From: Cerasicoccus frondis
GTDB lineage: Bacteria; Verrucomicrobiota; Verrucomicrobiia; Opitutales; Cerasicoccaceae
Reading direction: 5' to 3'
Assembly (NCBI GenBank): GCA_031296915.1
Contig: JAVDPC010000007.1
Coordinates: forward strand, 1-64,000
DNA: 64,000 nt
Of this stretch, positions 32,450 through 41,241 are shown one piece after another. The notes beneath the pieces were generated by a model that saw nothing but the letters and a program-made list of their open reading frames with translations, did not search any database and was not told the DNA's origin. The stretch's first letter is position 1; the number at the start of each line of letters is the position of its first letter. Both the position numbers and the translations under genes were made by a program.

Positions 32450-33487
32450 ATGTCCTCCCGCCAGCGACCTGTCGCCGCCTACTTGATCTGCCTACTGGCC
32501 GTTTGGCCGGTTTTACTTGGGGCAGCCCCCCCCCTGTTTTGGCCAACGCCCAACCCCGCGTTCTTCGAGGGTGCGGATTGGGAGGAGATTACGCAGCCAA
32601 CGGCGTCTGGCTTGCCAGAGTCCGCGCTCTTCGGCTGCGTGCGCAACAGCGGGACACGCTTCCACGAAGGGCTCGACCTGAAGCCTATCGGTCGTGATCG
32701 CAACCACGAAGCGACCGACGCGATCTACGCCATTATGCCCGGTCGCGTGGCCTACATCAACAAGGTCGCAGGCAACAGCAGCTATGGGCGCTACGTGGTG
32801 CTGGAGCACCCGGAGGCGGATGTGCCGGTCTATACGCTGTATGCGCATTTGTCGGCAGTTGAGGACGGTTTGCATACCGGCGCCTTTGTGGAGGGCGGTC
32901 AGCGTATTGGCACCATGGGGCGATCGGCTGGCGGCTACAGCATCCCCCGTCAACGCGCGCACTTGCATTTCGAGATCGGCCTGCGCAAGAGCAGCGACTT
33001 CGACCACTACTACAAGCAAGCAGGATTCTCGGGCAAAAATCATCATGGCGATTACAGCGGCTTGAATTTAATTGGCGCGGATCCGGTGCACTTCTGGGAA
33101 GCCGTGCGCACCCGCGATTTTAAGAATTTCCGCGACTATTTCCACGGCTTGCCAACCGCATTCACGCTGCGTGTGGGCACTGCGACGGTGCCGGAATTCA
33201 TCACTCGCTACCCAAGCCTGTTGACGAAGCCCATTCCGGTGGATGGCGTGAGCGGCTGGGACATTGAATACACTTGGTACGGCTTGCCCAAAAAGTGGAC
33301 CCCCCTCGGTCCGGAAGCCTTCCCCTATGGCGCCAAGGAAGGCGACATTGCATTGCTAGATTTTAATCCGGACGCGTTTGCCGGCCATTGCCGCGACACC
33401 TTGGAGTTTAAGACTTCCAACCCCGAAGGATCAGTCAAGCCGGGCAAAAACTTGAAGAGCGACCTCAAGATGCTCTTCGGTTTTTAA
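32450..33487 (+). CDS. M23 (LytM-type) metallopeptidase
   Basis: A 345-residue exported protein with a hydrophobic N-terminus (residues about 7-25). The zinc site is HEGLDLKP (HxxxD) and HLHFEIGL (HxH), with YAHLS between, so all catalytic elements are present. M23 enzymes cut peptidoglycan peptides in cell-wall remodelling. The C-terminal ~130 residues (from about residue 200) are an extra domain without a recognised name. Last gene of the panC-lipoprotein-M23 run; repeat F follows its stop. Confidence 0.85.
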   Translation: MSSRQRPVAAYLICLLAVWPVLLGAAPPLFWPTPNPAFFEGADWEEITQPTASGLPESALFGCVRNSGTRFHEGLDLKPIGRDRNHEATDAIYAIMPGRVAYINKVAGNSSYGRYVVLEHPEADVPVYTLYAHLSAVEDGLHTGAFVEGGQRIGTMGRSAGGYSIPRQRAHLHFEIGLRKSSDFDHYYKQAGFSGKNHHGDYSGLNLIGADPVHFWEAVRTRDFKNFRDYFHGLPTAFTLRVGTATVPEFITRYPSLLTKPIPVDGVSGWDIEYTWYGLPKKWTPLGPEAFPYGAKEGDIALLDFNPDAFAGHCRDTLEFKTSNPEGSVKPGKNLKSDLKMLFGF

Positions 33488-33494
33488 ACGTTTC

Positions 33495-33572
33495 GTAGCA
33501 TAGGCGTTCCGCCTGTGCTCTAACCAGCTCTAATAATCGTTGAGTCGGGCACAGGCGGGACGCCTATGCTAC
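33495..33572. repeat. REPIN-like palindromic repeat F (GTAG...CTAC)
   Basis: Left arm gtagcataggcgttccgcct (33495-33514 and on to 33519); right arm 33548-33572 (gggcacaggcgggacgccta, ending TGCTAC). The arms are near-perfect inverses. Located between the convergent M23 and sigma-factor genes. Half of this stem recurs alone at 26268-26293. Confidence 0.78.
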
Positions 33573-33577
33573 TTGGC

Positions 33578-34168
33578 TCAACCGAAGAAATTCTTTTCCA
33601 AACACTGGCGTAGGGCCATGCGTGCGCGGTGGAGGATGGTCCACAGATTCTGCGGCGTGATGTCGAGTTCTTCGCAGATTTGCTCGCTCTTAATGCCGTC
33701 GATCTCACGCATGATGAAGACGGTGCGGATCTTGTCGGGTAGCTTGTCGGCGCAGAAATAGAACTGCTGCATGAATTCCTTGCGGTCCATTTTCTCGACC
33801 TGGGCGGGGTTCCAGTCTTTGGGGATGTTGGGGTTGTCGTAGTTCCAACTGCCGTCTTCGCTAAACAGGTCGGCCTCTTCGCGCTCAAAGAAGTTCGCGG
33901 TTTCCTGCATGGACTGGGTGCGATTCTTTTTGCGGTAATAGTCGATGACCTTGTTTTTCAAAATGCCGGTGAGCCAGGTTTTGACGCTGGCTTTGCCGGA
34001 AAAGCGGTCCTTACCTTTGATCGCAGCGAGGAAGGTCTCCTGCACGAGGTCTTCGGCCAGAGCAGCGTTGTTTACCCGGAAGTAGGCAAACTTGTAGAGC
34101 GCATCGCCATAGGCGTCGACCCAGGTTGCGGGGTCGAGTTCTGGCTTGGCTGACGTATCCTCGGGCAT
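33578..34168 (-). CDS. ECF-type RNA polymerase sigma factor
   Basis: A 196-residue protein with sigma region 2 (LYKFAYFRVNNAALAEDLVQETFLAA, then KASVKTWLTGILKNKVIDYYRK) and region 4 (LPDKIRTVFIMREIDGIKSEQICEELDITPQNLWTILHRARMALR). Between them is a ~40-residue acidic insert (DLFSEDGSWNYDNPNIPKDW) longer than in most ECF factors. No anti-sigma gene is adjacent downstream (the M23 gene is convergent), so control is unknown. Target genes are not visible here. Confidence 0.88.
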   Translation of the reverse strand: MPEDTSAKPELDPATWVDAYGDALYKFAYFRVNNAALAEDLVQETFLAAIKGKDRFSGKASVKTWLTGILKNKVIDYYRKKNRTQSMQETANFFEREEADLFSEDGSWNYDNPNIPKDWNPAQVEKMDRKEFMQQFYFCADKLPDKIRTVFIMREIDGIKSEQICEELDITPQNLWTILHRARMALRQCLEKNFFG

Positions 34169-34277
34169 AGCAGTCTTTTGCGCGGTGTGGTCGGCGCACT
34201 CTCTGCCACAAAGCCCGAATGGTCAAGTGTGATGATCGCTTGTCTCGGCCAGCGTCAGCAATGGAGGCGCTTAAGCC

Positions 34278-35045
34278 TCACCGTAAGCGGCGGCGCAGGG
34301 CAATCCAACCAATGGCCAAGCCAAAGATCAACGCGTAAGCGCCAGGCTCGGGCACGGCGACCAAGTTTAGGAGTGGTGTAGGGTTCCAATTGACTTGGGC
34401 GTCTTTCTCAATGCTTGCGCTTAGTCGGCTGGCAGTGTCATCGAGGGCCGAATCCGTGAAGACTGCGTAGTACTCGGCGGGGACGGTGGCGACGAGCGTG
34501 ATGTTGCTAAATTGATAATGCTCACCGACTACAAAACCGTTTATGGTGCCTCCTGCTTGCAAGATCGGGTCAGATCCTTCCGCGCCAGATGCGTAGGCTG
34601 AAAAGTCAGTCGGCAATTTCGCTCCCTGGCTCCCGCCTATGGTAAGGCTGTCGATGGTGAACTCAGTTGAACTGCTGCCACTGGACGAGCCGAAGCTGAT
34701 GCTAAATGAAAGCGTGTAGCCATCGTTTTCGCTCCAGCCATTATCGTCTGCAACATACAGGTCGTAGGCAAAGCCATCTGGCGCCGACCACGTCATGCTG
34801 AGTGTTGTGCTGCCTAATGCGCTGAAGTCCGCCGAGAATGAGGTAAACGGATTCGATGGCCCAAAGTGATTTGTGCCGTAAGAGTAGCCAGGGGTCTCCG
34901 AATACACGCTGGATACATACGTTCCGAAGTCTTGTTCGGTTTCTATGATGGCCTGAGTCGTTGCTGCGCTGTTTATGATCAGGCAGACAGCGGTGATTAA
35001 TCGCGACAAAGTTGGGAACGCTCGCTGAAACGTGGGTCGTCGCAT
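34278..35045 (-). CDS. PEP-CTERM surface protein, paralogue 1
   Basis: A 255-residue protein with a signal-type N-terminus and a Ser/Gly/Thr-rich beta-sheet body (FSADFSALGSTTLSMTW, FTIDSLTIGGS) ending VPEPGAYALIFGLAIGWIALRRRLR, the PEP-CTERM tail. The neighbouring gene 35053-35829 is a clear relative: both share ADFSALGxTTLSxTWxAPxGxxYxxY and the same tail. The tandem pair arose by duplication. Surface display via exosortase is inferred; biochemical role unknown. Confidence 0.75.
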   Translation of the reverse strand: MRRPTFQRAFPTLSRLITAVCLIINSAATTQAIIETEQDFGTYVSSVYSETPGYSYGTNHFGPSNPFTSFSADFSALGSTTLSMTWSAPDGFAYDLYVADDNGWSENDGYTLSFSISFGSSSGSSSTEFTIDSLTIGGSQGAKLPTDFSAYASGAEGSDPILQAGGTINGFVVGEHYQFSNITLVATVPAEYYAVFTDSALDDTASRLSASIEKDAQVNWNPTPLLNLVAVPEPGAYALIFGLAIGWIALRRRLR

Positions 35046-35052
35046 GTATTGA

Positions 35053-35829
35053 TTAACAAGCGTTTCGGTTGCGATTGCAGCGCCGCACCAGCGCGAGAAC
35101 GACCATGGCTAAGCCAATGATCAGCGCGTACGCGCCAGGCTCGGGCACGGCGACCAGCGTTAGCACTTGGCCCGGGTCATTCTCATTGTCCTCGTAGACG
35201 ACGAGCTCCAAGTAGATATTTGTGGCGGACGTGAGCGATGAACTTGAAAAGACGCCATCGTAGCTATCGGGGATCGTCATAGTCGTGGTCACGCTTGAGA
35301 ATTGATAGGTTTCCCCCACCACGAAGTCGGCGAAACCGATGCTTGTTTCTAGAGTGGTGTCCGTCCCATCTGTGCCATAGGCAAAGCTCGTGTTGTAGGT
35401 TGGCATTTCCGCTCCGATGCTTCCACCGACACTGACGGAGTCGACGGTGAAGTCCGTGTAGCCGTCAGTTCCCGTCAGCGAGCCAAACTGAAAGGTGAAT
35501 TGGATGATATAGCCGCCGCCTTCCCAGTCCAAGCCGCTGGGGGTGTAGACATTATACAAGTAGCCTTCGGGCGCTTCCCAAGTTACACTGAGCGTGGTTT
35601 CGCCCAAGGCGCTGAAATCCGCGGTTAGCTCCACGCTTGGAGATGACGGCGTGTAGATCGTCTCTACCGCACTGTCGATTGAATTGTGTTCGTAAGTGCT
35701 GGAATCCAACACCCCGAAAGTCTGGTTGATTTCGATGTCAGCGGCATTCAGCTTGGCGCTGCCCATGGCAAGCGTGCTGGCGGTGAGGATGAAGATGGCA
35801 GTGCAGTGAGTATGATGTAATAGTGGCAT
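35053..35829 (-). CDS. PEP-CTERM surface protein, paralogue 2
   Basis: A 258-residue protein with a hydrophobic start (FILTASTLAMGSAKLNA) and a beta-rich body (LTADFSALGETTLSVTWEAP, FTVDSVSVGGSIGAEMP) ending VPEPGAYALIIGLAMVVLALVRR. Seven bases separate it from paralogue 1, so they are likely one operon reading leftward, with this gene first. Divergent from the glycoside-hydrolase gene at 35959. Confidence 0.75.
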   Translation of the reverse strand: MPLLHHTHCTAIFILTASTLAMGSAKLNAADIEINQTFGVLDSSTYEHNSIDSAVETIYTPSSPSVELTADFSALGETTLSVTWEAPEGYLYNVYTPSGLDWEGGGYIIQFTFQFGSLTGTDGYTDFTVDSVSVGGSIGAEMPTYNTSFAYGTDGTDTTLETSIGFADFVVGETYQFSSVTTTMTIPDSYDGVFSSSSLTSATNIYLELVVYEDNENDPGQVLTLVAVPEPGAYALIIGLAMVVLALVRRCNRNRNAC

Positions 35830-35958
35830 GATACCGACAACTTTATCAGACCGAACATTAATAGAGCATGAATGGGGCGCCGCAGTTGTTCATAAAAGAT
35901 GGGAATGAAGTGTCCAAAGTTGTTGTCAGCCGGACATTAACGTATTAGCTTCCGTTCT

Positions 35959-38640
35959 ATGCCACGTAAGAAAGCCCCCGCCAAGTCGTCGGCGAATCCC
36001 GAACGGGAGCGCCTCCGTTGCTCCGAGGACCGCAAGGAAAACTGGAAGCGTTGGGGGCCGTATTTATCGGAGCGTCAGTGGGGCACGGTGCGCGAAGACT
36101 ATTCGGAAGATGGCGACGCCTGGCGCTACTTCCCGCATGAGCACGCGCGCAGCCGCGCCTATCGCTGGGGGGAGGATGGTCTGATGGGCTTCACCGACCG
36201 CGAGTGCCGGCTTTGCTTTGGCTTGGCGCTGTGGAACGAGGCGGACCAATTCCTCAAAGAGCGCCTCTTTGGCCTGGATGGTCACCAGGGCACGCATGGC
36301 GAGGACGTGAAGGAGCTCTACTACTACCTCGACGCCACGCCGACCTACAGCTATTCCAAATCGCTCTACAAATACCCGCAGCGTGAGTTCCCTTATCAGT
36401 GGTTGGTTGATGAGGCGGCAAGTCGCGGGTTGGAAGACGACGAATTCGAGATCCTCGACTCCGGCGTCTTTGACGACGACCGCTATTTCGATGTCTACAC
36501 GGAATACGCCAAGGCGGGTCCGAACGATATCCTCATCCAGATCACCATCGCCAATCGCGCCGCCGCCGGCGCCCACCTGCACGTGTTGCCTCAGCTTTGG
36601 TTCCGTAATACCTGGATCTGGGGCTGCGATCACGAAGGCTGCGACATGAAGCCGTTGATCAAGAAGAGCGACGCGAAGCTGGTCGCCGAGCATGAGTCTT
36701 TGGGCGAATTTCATTTCTGGGCTGAAAATGCGCCCGACTACCTCTTCACCGAAAATGTCACCAACGCTCAAAAGGTTTTTGATGCGCCTAATGACGCCCA
36801 CCACACCAAAGACGCTTTTCATCGCTACGTGGTGGATGGCGAGCTGGACGCCGTCGCCAACGGGCATGGCACGAAAGCCGCCGCGCATTATAACCTGTAC
36901 ATTCCCGGTGGAGAGGAGCGCGTGATTCGCTTGCGTTTAGCGGCGGCTGACGTTGCGCCCAAGTCGCCCTTCGGCAAAGAATTTACGGCGACTTTTAACA
37001 CCCGAAAAGCCGAGGCCGATGTGTTTTACGAAGACATAACCGGCAAGAAACTTTGCGATGCAGAGTATCAGGTGTTGCGCCAGTGTTATGCGGGGTTGTT
37101 GCAGTCCAAGCAGTTTTATCATTATTCGGTGAAGGACTGGTTGGAGGGCGATCCCAACTTCCCGCCACCTCCGGAAGGACGAGGGAAAATCCGCAATGGC
37201 GATTGGGACCATTTGTTTAACCGCGACGTGATTTCCATGCCCGACAAATGGGAATACCCGTGGTTTGCCGCGTGGGATCTGGCCTTTCACATGATCCCGT
37301 TCGACAAGATCGACCCCGACTTTGCCAAGCAGCAACTGATCCTCTTTTTGCGCGAGTGGTACCTGCATCCTAATGGCCAGATACCGGCCTATGAATGGAA
37401 CTTTTCCGACGTGAATCCGCCCGTGCATGCCTGGGCCGTCTGGCGTGTTTACAAGATGACCGCCAAGCGCGGCGAACGCGACTTCAACTTCCTCGCGCAG
37501 TGCTTTCACAAGCTGCTGATCAACTTTACCTGGTGGGTGAACCGCAAGGACCCCGAGGGGCGCAATTTGTTTGCTGGCGGCTTCCTCGGGCTGGATAACA
37601 TTGGCGCTTTTGACCGATCAAAACCATTGCCGGGCAACGCCCAACTCGTGCAGGCGGACGGCACGGCCTGGATGGCGTTTTATTGCGCGACGATGCTGTC
37701 CATCGCCTTGGAGCTCGCGGCGACCGATCGATCCTACGAAGGCGTCGCGTCGAAATTCTTCGAGCATTTCGTGGCCATTGGCGAGGCGATTAACACCCTC
37801 GGCGGAACCGGTCTTTGGAACGAGGAAGACGGTTTTTACTACGACATGTTGCACACCGGAGACGGGCAGGGCATCCCCATGGCGATCCGTTCGATGGTGG
37901 GCTTGCTGCCGATTTGCGCAGTCGAGCTGCTGCACAACGAAACGATCGAATCGCTGTCTGGTTTCAAAAAGCGCATGCAGTGGTTTCTCACGCACAATCA
38001 GATATTCACGGAGCAAGTGTCGTGCTTGGACTTTGCGGCGGGGAAGGGCGTTTCACCAAAATTCTTACTCGGTCTAGCGTCGCGGGAACGCATGGAAAAA
38101 GTGCTGCAATACCTGTTCGACGAAAATGAATTCCTGTCGCCATACGGCATTCGTTCGCTGTCCAAAGCCCACGAAGAAAATCCATTCGTGCTCGACCTCA
38201 ATGGCGAGCAACACCGCGTAGCCTATGAGCCGGGTGAGTCGCGTAGTTATCTTTTTGGCGGCAACTCGAATTGGCGTGGTCCGATCTGGCTGCCGGTCAA
38301 TTTCCTCATCATTGAAGCCTTGGAAAAATACTACCATTTTTATGGTGACCGCTTGAAGGTTGAGCTGCCCACTGGCTCGGGAAATTGGGTAACGCTTGAC
38401 GCCGCCGCGCAGGACCTCAGCCGCCGTTTGCTCAAGCTATTCCTGCCGGATGAAAACGGCGACCGTCCGGTCAATGGCGATCATGCGGAGTGGTATCGCG
38501 GTGAGCATTTTAAGGACAACGTCCTCTTCTATGAATACTTTCATGGCGACACTGGACGGGGCTGTGGCGCTTCACACCAAACCGGTTGGACGGGCCTCAT
38601 CGCCAAGATCCTCGAAGACGCCTGCAAGGAGAAAAAGTAG
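35959..38640 (+). CDS. MGH1-like glycoside hydrolase (GH63-related)
   Basis: An 893-residue cytoplasmic-looking protein with no signal peptide. The N-terminal 350 residues are a beta-rich domain and the rest an alpha/alpha barrel: GDWDHLFNRDVISMPDKWEYPWFAAWDLAFHMIPF and FAGGFLGLDNIGAFDRS are typical of the MGH1/GH63-type domain, with GGNSNWRGPIWLPVNFLIIEAL near the C-terminus. These enzymes act on mannosyl-glycerate or related alpha-glucosyl/mannosyl substrates. Substrate here is not predictable. Full length, with no frameshift. Confidence 0.78.
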   Translation: MPRKKAPAKSSANPERERLRCSEDRKENWKRWGPYLSERQWGTVREDYSEDGDAWRYFPHEHARSRAYRWGEDGLMGFTDRECRLCFGLALWNEADQFLKERLFGLDGHQGTHGEDVKELYYYLDATPTYSYSKSLYKYPQREFPYQWLVDEAASRGLEDDEFEILDSGVFDDDRYFDVYTEYAKAGPNDILIQITIANRAAAGAHLHVLPQLWFRNTWIWGCDHEGCDMKPLIKKSDAKLVAEHESLGEFHFWAENAPDYLFTENVTNAQKVFDAPNDAHHTKDAFHRYVVDGELDAVANGHGTKAAAHYNLYIPGGEERVIRLRLAAADVAPKSPFGKEFTATFNTRKAEADVFYEDITGKKLCDAEYQVLRQCYAGLLQSKQFYHYSVKDWLEGDPNFPPPPEGRGKIRNGDWDHLFNRDVISMPDKWEYPWFAAWDLAFHMIPFDKIDPDFAKQQLILFLREWYLHPNGQIPAYEWNFSDVNPPVHAWAVWRVYKMTAKRGERDFNFLAQCFHKLLINFTWWVNRKDPEGRNLFAGGFLGLDNIGAFDRSKPLPGNAQLVQADGTAWMAFYCATMLSIALELAATDRSYEGVASKFFEHFVAIGEAINTLGGTGLWNEEDGFYYDMLHTGDGQGIPMAIRSMVGLLPICAVELLHNETIESLSGFKKRMQWFLTHNQIFTEQVSCLDFAAGKGVSPKFLLGLASRERMEKVLQYLFDENEFLSPYGIRSLSKAHEENPFVLDLNGEQHRVAYEPGESRSYLFGGNSNWRGPIWLPVNFLIIEALEKYYHFYGDRLKVELPTGSGNWVTLDAAAQDLSRRLLKLFLPDENGDRPVNGDHAEWYRGEHFKDNVLFYEYFHGDTGRGCGASHQTGWTGLIAKILEDACKEKK

Positions 38641-38687
38641 GGCGGCGCTGACTCGACATTCCGTCGCTCAGTGTCCAACTTTGCCGC

Positions 38688-39107
38688 ATGAAGGAAAAGA
38701 TCACCAACTTCGTTAACAGCCCCAACCTTGGCCTGCTGATCATTCGTCTGTTTGCCGGAATCATTTTCGTGGCGGCGGGGATTCCGAAGTTTGCCGGTGG
38801 CGCGGATTCGCTTAAAGGCGTCGGCGAGTCGATGGCGATTTTTGGCATAACGTTCGCACCCTTGCTGTGGGGTGGTATGGCGGCGACGGCTGAGTTGGTG
38901 GGCGGCTTATTGATCATCCTTGGTGTCTGCACGCGCATCTCGTCTTTCTTTCTATTCTGCACGATGATTGTGGCGACTGCCGTCAAAATCAATGGTGGTG
39001 GCGACATCATCAAGGATGCGGGCTACCCGATGATGCTCGCTGCGGTAACACTGGGTCTGTTCTTCACCGGCTCAGGCAACTTCGCCGTGAAGAAAGACTC
39101 AATGTAG
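38688..39107 (+). CDS. DoxX-family membrane protein
   Basis: A 139-residue protein with four hydrophobic helices, starting with the DoxX-type FVNSPNLGLLIIRLFAGIIFVAAGIPKFAGG and continuing with GMAATAELVGGLLIILGVCTR. Family members are small membrane proteins, some linked to quinone/thiosulfate oxidation or redox control; exact role unknown here. Located 47 bases after the glycoside-hydrolase gene and convergent with rlmN. Confidence 0.85.
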   Translation: MKEKITNFVNSPNLGLLIIRLFAGIIFVAAGIPKFAGGADSLKGVGESMAIFGITFAPLLWGGMAATAELVGGLLIILGVCTRISSFFLFCTMIVATAVKINGGGDIIKDAGYPMMLAAVTLGLFFTGSGNFAVKKDSM

Positions 39108-39154
39108 CGAACTTCCAATCCGGCCCCAAGGCTCGAACCTTTCGCGCAGCGAAA

Positions 39155-40303
39155 CTACCGGTCCAGCGGGATGCGAGCCTTCGCTGGCACGGGCTCGATC
39201 TGGCCGCGCTCGCGTTCCTCCTGGAGGCGGAGCTGGCCACAGGCGGCGTTGATGTCGTGGCCTTTTTCGCGGCGAAGCGTGGCGGAGACACCGGCGTCGT
39301 GGAGGATTTGCACGAAGGCTTCCTGCTGGTCGATGCTGGGGCGAATCCAGTCGAGGCCCTGCACGGTGTTGTAGGGGATCAGGTTGACGTGGGCGTGCAG
39401 GTCGCGGGCGATCCTGGCCAGCTCGCGCGCTTGGTCGAGTGAGTCATTGATGTCCTGAATCAGGATGAATTCCAGCGTGATCATCCGGCCGTGCTTTTCG
39501 GAAAACGCCTTGGCGGCCGGGAGCAATTCCTTGAGCGGCCACTTGCGGTTGACGGGCATGATCTGCTCACGAACCTCGTCCGTCGCGCCATGCAGGGAAA
39601 GCGCGAGGCGGAAGCCCATCGTTTCTTCGGCCAGGTCGTAAATGCGCGGCACGAGGCCGGAGGTGGAAATCGTGATGCGGCGCGCGCCGAAGTTGAGCCC
39701 CCAGTCGGCATTGAGGATCGTCAGCGCGCGCATGAGGGCGTCGTAGTTGGCCAGCGGCTCGCCCATGCCCATGACGACGAGGTTGTCAAAGCTGGCCAGC
39801 TCTTCGCGGGCGCGCGGCGTGTTGGGATCCTCCCGGCGGCAGACTTCTATGAGCTGCGCGACAATCTCGCCCGCGTGCAAATCCCGCTTCCAGCCAGCCA
39901 GGCCACTAGCGCAAAATTTGCAACCGTAGGCACAGCCAACCTGCGTGCTGATGCAGATCGTTTTGCGGGACTTGTCTTGGCCAACGCCTTTTTGCGGCGC
40001 GCGGATGATGACGGTTTCGATCAGCGAACGGTCACCGAGCTGCAGGAGGAGCTTATCCGTCACATCGCCCGAGCGTTTGTCGAGCACGGGCGTGGCGGGG
40101 GCGAATTCAAAGGTGTCGGTCAGCCAGGCGCGCAGGGGTTTGCTGAGGTTGGTCATGTCCTCCGGCGAGCTGGCGCGCTTCTTGTAAAGCCAGTCCATGA
40201 TCTGCCCGGCGCGAAATGGCTTCTCGCCATTGGCCGCCAACCGCTCGCGCAGTGACTCCAGCGTCTCTCCGTATATGAGTGGTTTCTCGGGCGTGTATTT
40301 CAT
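39155..40303 (-). CDS. rlmN: 23S rRNA (adenine(2503)-C2)-methyltransferase
   Basis: A 382-residue radical SAM methylase with the cluster motif GCAYGCKFCASG (CxxxCxxC), the NLVVMGMGEPLANYDAL block, and the C-terminal VSATLRREKGHDINAACGQLR, which carries the second catalytic Cys. The N-terminal domain (MKYTPEKPLIYGETLESLRERL) is standard. It methylates A2503 of 23S rRNA and A37 of some tRNAs. Divergently preceded by a 296-base structured-looking gap. Confidence 0.95.
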   Translation of the reverse strand: MKYTPEKPLIYGETLESLRERLAANGEKPFRAGQIMDWLYKKRASSPEDMTNLSKPLRAWLTDTFEFAPATPVLDKRSGDVTDKLLLQLGDRSLIETVIIRAPQKGVGQDKSRKTICISTQVGCAYGCKFCASGLAGWKRDLHAGEIVAQLIEVCRREDPNTPRAREELASFDNLVVMGMGEPLANYDALMRALTILNADWGLNFGARRITISTSGLVPRIYDLAEETMGFRLALSLHGATDEVREQIMPVNRKWPLKELLPAAKAFSEKHGRMITLEFILIQDINDSLDQARELARIARDLHAHVNLIPYNTVQGLDWIRPSIDQQEAFVQILHDAGVSATLRREKGHDINAACGQLRLQEERERGQIEPVPAKARIPLDR

Positions 40304-40599
40304 GGGTGTCTAATCGGCCAAGCGAAGCAGCCCACGCGCCCGCTGGCAAGTGAGAAGGGTGGGGCAATGCGGGCGGGCGCCGCCAATCCGGCGTTACGAC
40401 CGGATGCTGGTGCGCTGTCCTACGGCCAACCAATGCCGACGATCCCGCGTCCCCGCAGCGGTGAGTAAAGTCGTCTGCCAAGGTTCTTGAGAAGGCCAAC
40501 AGGCAATCGTGCCTGGCGGCGCCGGAATTCTGAAAAGCCATGCCCCATGCCACGGAGATGCAGCATGGGGCACGGTTATGGATTATTGGCTAAAAAATA
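40304..40599. other. GC-rich intergenic stretch, 296 bases
   Basis: No gene. Contains the riboswitch-like segment on the + strand and, at about 40540-40575, a strong hairpin (gccccatgc...gcatggggc). If read on the - strand, the region is a long leader of rlmN. The identity of the RNA, if any, is unsettled. Confidence 0.55.
40360..40522 (+). promoter_or_regulatory. Possible cobalamin-riboswitch-like RNA element
   Basis: On the + strand, in order: gatgctggtgcg with a matching ggccaacc about 14 bases later (40403-40432), then ccccgcagcggtgag (40451-40465) resembling the conserved CCCGCAACgGTgAG box, then gccaaggttcttgagaaggc (40477-40496) resembling GCCACTG...GGGAAGGC. These are cobalamin (B12) riboswitch boxes from memory. 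Nothing sensible lies downstream on that strand, and the opposite strand leads to rlmN, so the assignment is doubtful. Confidence 0.3.
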
Positions 40600-41241
40600 C
40601 TATCGTTGGCGTCGCTTGATGAACGCGGCGACGCCAACCAGGCCGGCAAAAATCATGGCGTAGGTGCTCGGCTCTGGAACCACGGCGGTTGACCAGTTGA
40701 CTTCGACCAGCGTGTTGCTGCTGGCGTCGAGTAGGGAAAAGGCGCCCCCGCCCAGAGCGATGTCTGACGCCGTAAAGCCGAAGTCGGCCAGCGTTTCACC
40801 GTTGGAGAATGTGGCGATAGAGCCACCCATCGTGGTGTTGGCCGTGCTAACATCCGAGAAGATAGTTACGTTGCCAGAACCCTCGGCGATCAGGATCGCC
40901 AGCGTACTGCCGCTTACGCTGGTTGTATCGACCAAGCTGGCATCGCCCCAGGGGATGTCTCCGCTGATGCTCGTGAATGTGGTGCTGCCCATGTAGTTGT
41001 CGCCGTTGGTGGTGTACGAGAGAATGGTCCCTTCGCCATTGTCTCCAAAGATCGCTTGCTCGGCAAACGGTATGGGGAAACTGCCGCTAAACCAGTCGGG
41101 CGTTTCGCCGCTGGCGGAGACGGTCACGCCCGATGCCGTTTGGACAAAGTCGAAGGAAATAACCGCCTGTGTGGATGGCGCGCTCAGCAGAATACCCACA
41201 GCGGCTAAGCGCATGGAGGTCGTGAAGGTGGAGTGTTGCAT
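40600..41241 (-). CDS. PEP-CTERM surface protein
   Basis: A 213-residue protein with a signal-type N-terminus (STQAV end) and a beta-rich body with ITFTS, LADFGFTASDIALGGG and the tail VVPEPSTYAMIFAGLVGVAAFIKRRQR. The middle resembles adventurous gliding or autotransporter-like sheets only loosely. Monocistronic; convergent with nothing. A surface role is inferred from the sorting tail. Confidence 0.7.
   Translation of the reverse strand: MQHSTFTTSMRLAAVGILLSAPSTQAVISFDFVQTASGVTVSASGETPDWFSGSFPIPFAEQAIFGDNGEGTILSYTTNGDNYMGSTTFTSISGDIPWGDASLVDTTSVSGSTLAILIAEGSGNVTIFSDVSTANTTMGGSIATFSNGETLADFGFTASDIALGGGAFSLLDASSNTLVEVNWSTAVVPEPSTYAMIFAGLVGVAAFIKRRQR

Noticed and set aside
8718..33572. Palindromic repeats read as a CRISPR array
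   Set aside because: The copies are dispersed and inverted, without regular spacing or unique spacers, and no cas gene is present.
40107..40553. 148-residue - strand frame upstream of and over rlmN start
   Set aside because: It overlaps the rlmN coding start in another frame, is Ala/Arg/His-rich, and has no domain; the region looks like non-coding RNA or leader.
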